Of a stretch of DNA of 64,000 bases, positions 61,351-64,000 are shown piece by piece. The DNA is from an uncultured bacterium (GTDB lineage: Bacteria > Bacillota_I > Bacilli_A > Erysipelotrichales > Erysipelotrichaceae). A model generated the notes under the pieces. That model did not search any database and was not told the origin of the DNA. It saw only the letters and a program-made list of their open reading frames with translations. Both the position numbers and the translations under genes were made by a program. Location of the stretch: the NCBI GenBank assembly GCA_903847945.1, contig CAINEY010000049.1, positions 1 through 64,000 on the forward strand. The letters are read 5' to 3'. Position 1 is the first letter of the stretch, and the number at the start of each line of letters is the position of its first letter.

Positions 61351-63117
61351 ATGACGATCAATACCACTCAACTTTACAATGCTTTTATTCACGGCGCTCA
61401 ATCGCTGATCGCCCAACGCCAGTCCCTTAACGCCATCAATGTTTTTCCGGTGGCGGACGGGGATACCGGCACCAATATGGCTTCCACCGTGGAAGCCATT
61501 TTACGTCACGGACAACTCAAAGAAGGCATGGCGGAAACCTTGGCCTCCATTACCAACGCGGTAGCCCTCAATGCCCGAGGTAACTCCGGAGCCATCTTTG
61601 CCCAGTTTGTGATCGGACTCAATGAAACCTTACCCGATCGGGAACTCGACGACAAGGATGTCGTTATCGGTTTACAGGAAGCGGTCAAACGTGTTTACAG
61701 TGCGCTGAGTCATCCGGTTGAAGGGACAATGATCACGGTGATGCGTCTGTGGGTCAGTGAGCTCGAACATCGCATCTCTAAAGGCCACGATCTCAAGGAA
61801 GCCTTCGATAAAGCCCTGCTTAGAGCCCATGAAGTGCTCAAGGATACGCCAAACCTGTTGACGGTACTCAAAGAACACCACGTGGTGGACAGCGGTGCCA
61901 AAGGCTTTGTGCACTTTTTGGAAGGCTTCTCGCAGGGCCTATTCACCAAATCCAAACCCACCATCGCCTTGGAAGATTCCCTAAGCTTTGAGGACAGTCA
62001 TCTGGCGGATGCCCACGAAACCATTACCTACCGCTATTGTACGGAAGCCTTGGTGGAAGGGGAAATCGGAGACATCAAAGCCAGGCTCGATGAATTGGGT
62101 GACAGTGTGCTCATCGTTAAGAGCCATCGCTTCACCAAGATCCACCTCCACACCAATACCCCCGACCAAGTCATGGCTCTCTTGGAAACCCAAGGGAAAC
62201 TCATCCAACAAAAGGCTGACGACATGATTCTTCAGCACGCGGATTTCACCCCGCATGCGGAGATTGCGCTATGGACCGATTCGATTGCCGATCTTCCGGC
62301 TTCAGTCATTCTTGAACACAAGATTCACGTCATGCCGTTGACGATAATGGTTGAAGGGTCACCTTACTTGGATCGATTGACCTTACCGGCTTCCCGCTTC
62401 TATGATCGGGTAAACACCTTCAAAGAATACCCCAGCTCTTCTCAACCCAACCAGAAGGCGGTAGAAGCCCGGTTCAAGGCTTTGTTAGGGAATTATAAGC
62501 ATGTACTAGCCATTACCGTTTCCTCAGGGATGAGCGGTACCCATGCGGTCGTCAAAGCGGCTGCAGCTGCCTTTGACGGACGTGTCACGGTCATCGACTC
62601 CAAGAAAAACAGCGGCGCTCAAGGCTTATTGGTGCTTCAAACTGCCGAGTTGATAGCGAAAGGGCAAACCCTGGAGTCAATCGTTAAAACACTCAACGAC
62701 AGTATTCCTAACACGCATATCTTCGTGAGTGTCGATACCCTCAAATACATGGTCAAGATGGGACGCATCTCGCCGGTCGTGGGACGTATCGCCAAGTGGG
62801 TCAACCTCAAACCCATCGTCTCCATCGACCCCAACGGAAAAGGGGTCACGATGGGATCCGCCTTCAGTAAAGCCCAAACCGAATCCAAGATCCTCAAACA
62901 GATCGATAACCTCTTAAAGTTGAATGATCTCGTCTCCTACGCGATTGTGCATGGGAACGATCCGCAACGGGCAGAGCGCTTTACACGGGTGCTTAGCGAC
63001 AAACTGGGACAAGCCCCGGCTTTCGTGGAAGAAGTCTCGACAATCGTCGCCATGAGTGCCGGACCTAAGACGGTCGCCGTCGCACTCCAACTCATACCGA
63101 AAAGCAGTCAATCATAA
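61351..63117 (+). CDS. Fused FakA-FakB protein (DAK2 kinase plus DegV fatty-acid-binding domain)
   Basis: 588 residues. N-terminal DAK2 kinase domain (1-200) with NVFPVADGDTGTNM (about 31-44) and LNARGNSGAIF (about 72-82); a middle domain (about 215-300) as in FakA; then a complete DegV/FakB domain (about 305-585) starting IALWTDSIADLP with the lipid-binding TVSSGMSGTH near 388-397. FakA and FakB are normally separate proteins that phosphorylate fatty acids for phospholipid synthesis. TATAAT lies at 61324 and CGGGGA before the ATG. Confidence 0.85.
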   Translation: MTINTTQLYNAFIHGAQSLIAQRQSLNAINVFPVADGDTGTNMASTVEAILRHGQLKEGMAETLASITNAVALNARGNSGAIFAQFVIGLNETLPDRELDDKDVVIGLQEAVKRVYSALSHPVEGTMITVMRLWVSELEHRISKGHDLKEAFDKALLRAHEVLKDTPNLLTVLKEHHVVDSGAKGFVHFLEGFSQGLFTKSKPTIALEDSLSFEDSHLADAHETITYRYCTEALVEGEIGDIKARLDELGDSVLIVKSHRFTKIHLHTNTPDQVMALLETQGKLIQQKADDMILQHADFTPHAEIALWTDSIADLPASVILEHKIHVMPLTIMVEGSPYLDRLTLPASRFYDRVNTFKEYPSSSQPNQKAVEARFKALLGNYKHVLAITVSSGMSGTHAVVKAAAAAFDGRVTVIDSKKNSGAQGLLVLQTAELIAKGQTLESIVKTLNDSIPNTHIFVSVDTLKYMVKMGRISPVVGRIAKWVNLKPIVSIDPNGKGVTMGSAFSKAQTESKILKQIDNLLKLNDLVSYAIVHGNDPQRAERFTRVLSDKLGQAPAFVEEVSTIVAMSAGPKTVAVALQLIPKSSQS

Positions 63118-63145
63118 TCACACCGTACGGTGGAAAGGGAAACGT

Positions 63146-63469
63146 ATGAACTTAAAAGCTGCGAAGTGGGCCGGATTAGCCGGTACAGCCATCATGGCCG
63201 CCATGATTGTCTATTCGATTGCTACCGGCGACATCGGAGCCGAAGGATCGATCTTATTGGGCATGGTGTGGGGTCAGATGAGCATGGTGGATCTCTACGT
63301 CGGATTCCTGCTTGTTTATCTGTGGATGTTCTATCGGGAGAAGACCGTCTTAGGAAAAGTCTTCTGGTTGATCTTCATCCTGGTGACCGGATCCTTAGCC
63401 ACAGGCCTCTACATTTACTTAGCTGCCTCCAACAGTAAAACCGAAACCGAGTTCTTCTTCGGGAAGTAA
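63146..63469 (+). CDS. Small membrane protein, DUF1475-like
   Basis: 107 residues with three membrane helices (about 8-28, 48-63 and 72-95). WGQMSMVDLYVGFLLVYLWMF followed by YREK recalls the DUF1475 family. Function unknown. GAAAGGGA precedes ATG 63146; 28 bases after the FakAB fusion gene, so probably co-transcribed. Confidence 0.6.
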   Translation: MNLKAAKWAGLAGTAIMAAMIVYSIATGDIGAEGSILLGMVWGQMSMVDLYVGFLLVYLWMFYREKTVLGKVFWLIFILVTGSLATGLYIYLAASNSKTETEFFFGK

Positions 63470-63494
63470 AAACGCGACATCCGTCGCGTTTTTT
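63469..63494. terminator. Terminator between DUF1475-like and thioredoxin genes
   Basis: Perfect AACGCGAC-ATCC-GTCGCGTT followed by T's; serves both converging genes. Confidence 0.92.
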
Positions 63495-63495
63495 A

Positions 63496-63816
63496 TTAGT
63501 TGATGAGATCCAAGATCCGTTGGATCTTAGTGAAGTCAATGAAGCGGCTTTCCCGCAAGACTTCCTTTCCTTCAGCGAAGACGAGGATCGTAGGAACTGT
63601 GAACACCCGATTCTGTCCGGCGAGCTCAGAGAATTGCTCCGCATCGATCTTGAAGAACTTCTGCGGGTAAGCCTGCATCAGCTCCTCCAGACGCGGAAAG
63701 ATCGATTTACACACACTGCACGTCGAGGTGGTGAAGTAAAGCACTACTGGCTTCTGCTCGGGTTGGATGGCTTTATAAACTTCCAAGTTGGATTGAGGAT
63801 AGATCACAGCGTTCAT
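63496..63816 (-). CDS. Thioredoxin-family protein
   Basis: 106 residues. Redox-active CSVC in YFTTSTCSVCKSIFP (about 26-40) and the cis-proline in FTVPTILVF (about 71-79) mark a thioredoxin fold. The active site differs from the usual WCGPC, so it may be a specialised thiol-disulfide protein. AAAGGA precedes ATG 63816. Confidence 0.87.
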   Translation of the reverse strand: MNAVIYPQSNLEVYKAIQPEQKPVVLYFTTSTCSVCKSIFPRLEELMQAYPQKFFKIDAEQFSELAGQNRVFTVPTILVFAEGKEVLRESRFIDFTKIQRILDLIN

Positions 63817-63885
63817 AAGTTCATTTCCTTTGACCATGACACTTTAAAGGGCGAAGAGACAGTGGTCAAGGAGTTTGACTAATCC

Positions 63886-63912
63886 AAAAGAAAACCGGCC
63901 AGAAGGCCGGTC
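63886..63912 (-). terminator. Terminator of the partial right-edge gene
   Basis: Minus strand ACCGGCC-TTCT-GGCCGGT followed by TTTCTTTT. Confidence 0.85.
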
Positions 63913-63924
63913 TCTAGGTTAAAC

Positions 63925-64000
63925 TCAGGGGCAAACGAAGTTGTCGGGGAAGTTGCCATCATCCCACGTGCAAGTGTAGGAGACGCCATCAACGGTAACT
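63925..64000 (-). CDS. C-terminal end of an unidentified protein (runs off window)
   Basis: The last 24 codons of a gene entering from the right: VTVDGVSYTCTWDDGNFPDN then FVCP and stop. Two cysteines and the beta-type composition suggest a secreted or surface domain, but nothing more can be said. A terminator follows on the same strand, supporting a real gene end. Confidence 0.5.
   Translation of the reverse strand, partial: VTVDGVSYTCTWDDGNFPDNFVCP

Noticed and set aside
1..64000. tRNA, rRNA and CRISPR arrays
   Set aside because: No cloverleaf, rRNA core sequence or regularly spaced repeats were found in any intergenic region.

Overview
The window looks like a chromosome segment of an anaerobic, fermentative, low-to-mid GC (near 50% by eye) Gram-positive-type bacterium (Bacillota/Mycoplasmatota side; I cannot place it lower). 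Reasons: AGGAGG-type ribosome sites, classic hairpin/T-run terminators, sigma-A promoters, lipoproteins with lipoboxes, a mannose-family PTS, a PhoPR/Pst system with direct-repeat Pho boxes, and a bifurcating-type [FeFe] hydrogenase. No rRNA, tRNA or CRISPR was seen. The left edge carries the start of an IS3-like transposase gene.

Layout. 0.2-8.2 kb: alpha/beta hydrolase, methyltransferase, thpR, then an operon of an AEC carrier, a PHP-domain protein and two SIS-domain proteins, ending in a GNAT gene. 8.2-25.4 kb: an amino-sugar island under a HutC-type GntR regulator. It holds an OFA-type MFS carrier, a 584-residue phosphomannose-isomerase-like protein, nagB, a TPR-like membrane protein, nanE, nagA, a cupin phosphoglucose isomerase, manA, a HAD phosphatase, PTS IIB-IIC-IID, a ceramidase-fold protein, PTS IIA and two formylglycine-type sulfatases. 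None of these enzymes has a signal peptide, so sulfated or otherwise decorated amino sugars are probably imported by the PTS and stripped in the cytoplasm. 25.4-29.3 kb: another manA, a HAD phosphatase and a uracil-type NCS2 permease behind an attenuator. 29.4-33.3 kb: two paralogous lipoprotein genes, one broken by a stop codon. 33.4-35.7 kb: an FNR/CRP-family regulator, a DUF438-hemerythrin-PAS protein and a cupin, with two matching operator palindromes. 35.8-39.6 kb: nucleoside kinase, hydrolase, diguanylate cyclase, TPM and LemA proteins.

39.8-46.6 kb: a nine-gene [FeFe] hydrogenase operon in which five signalling-type genes (two DRTGG, two HATPase, one PHP) sit between the NuoE-like subunit and the ferredoxin, NuoF-like and catalytic subunits; a Rex-like site precedes it. 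46.6-52.3 kb: membrane proteins, a PadR-HAAS-DUF4097 unit and a large surface protein. 52.6-54.1 kb: flavodoxin, FMN-binding lipid-side protein and pcp. 55.1-61.3 kb: phoP-phoR-pstSCAB-phoU with Pho boxes. 61.3-64 kb: a FakA-FakB fusion, a small membrane protein, a thioredoxin and the tail of one more gene.

The most unusual signals are: five genes whose -10 hexamer sits exactly six bases before the start codon (leaderless transcripts) among genes that otherwise have strong ribosome sites; the cytoplasmic sulfatase/ceramidase-fold/PTS island; and the FNR-like sensor with a CRP-like recognition helix whose predicted site occurs at repression and activation positions in front of its own gene and its neighbour.
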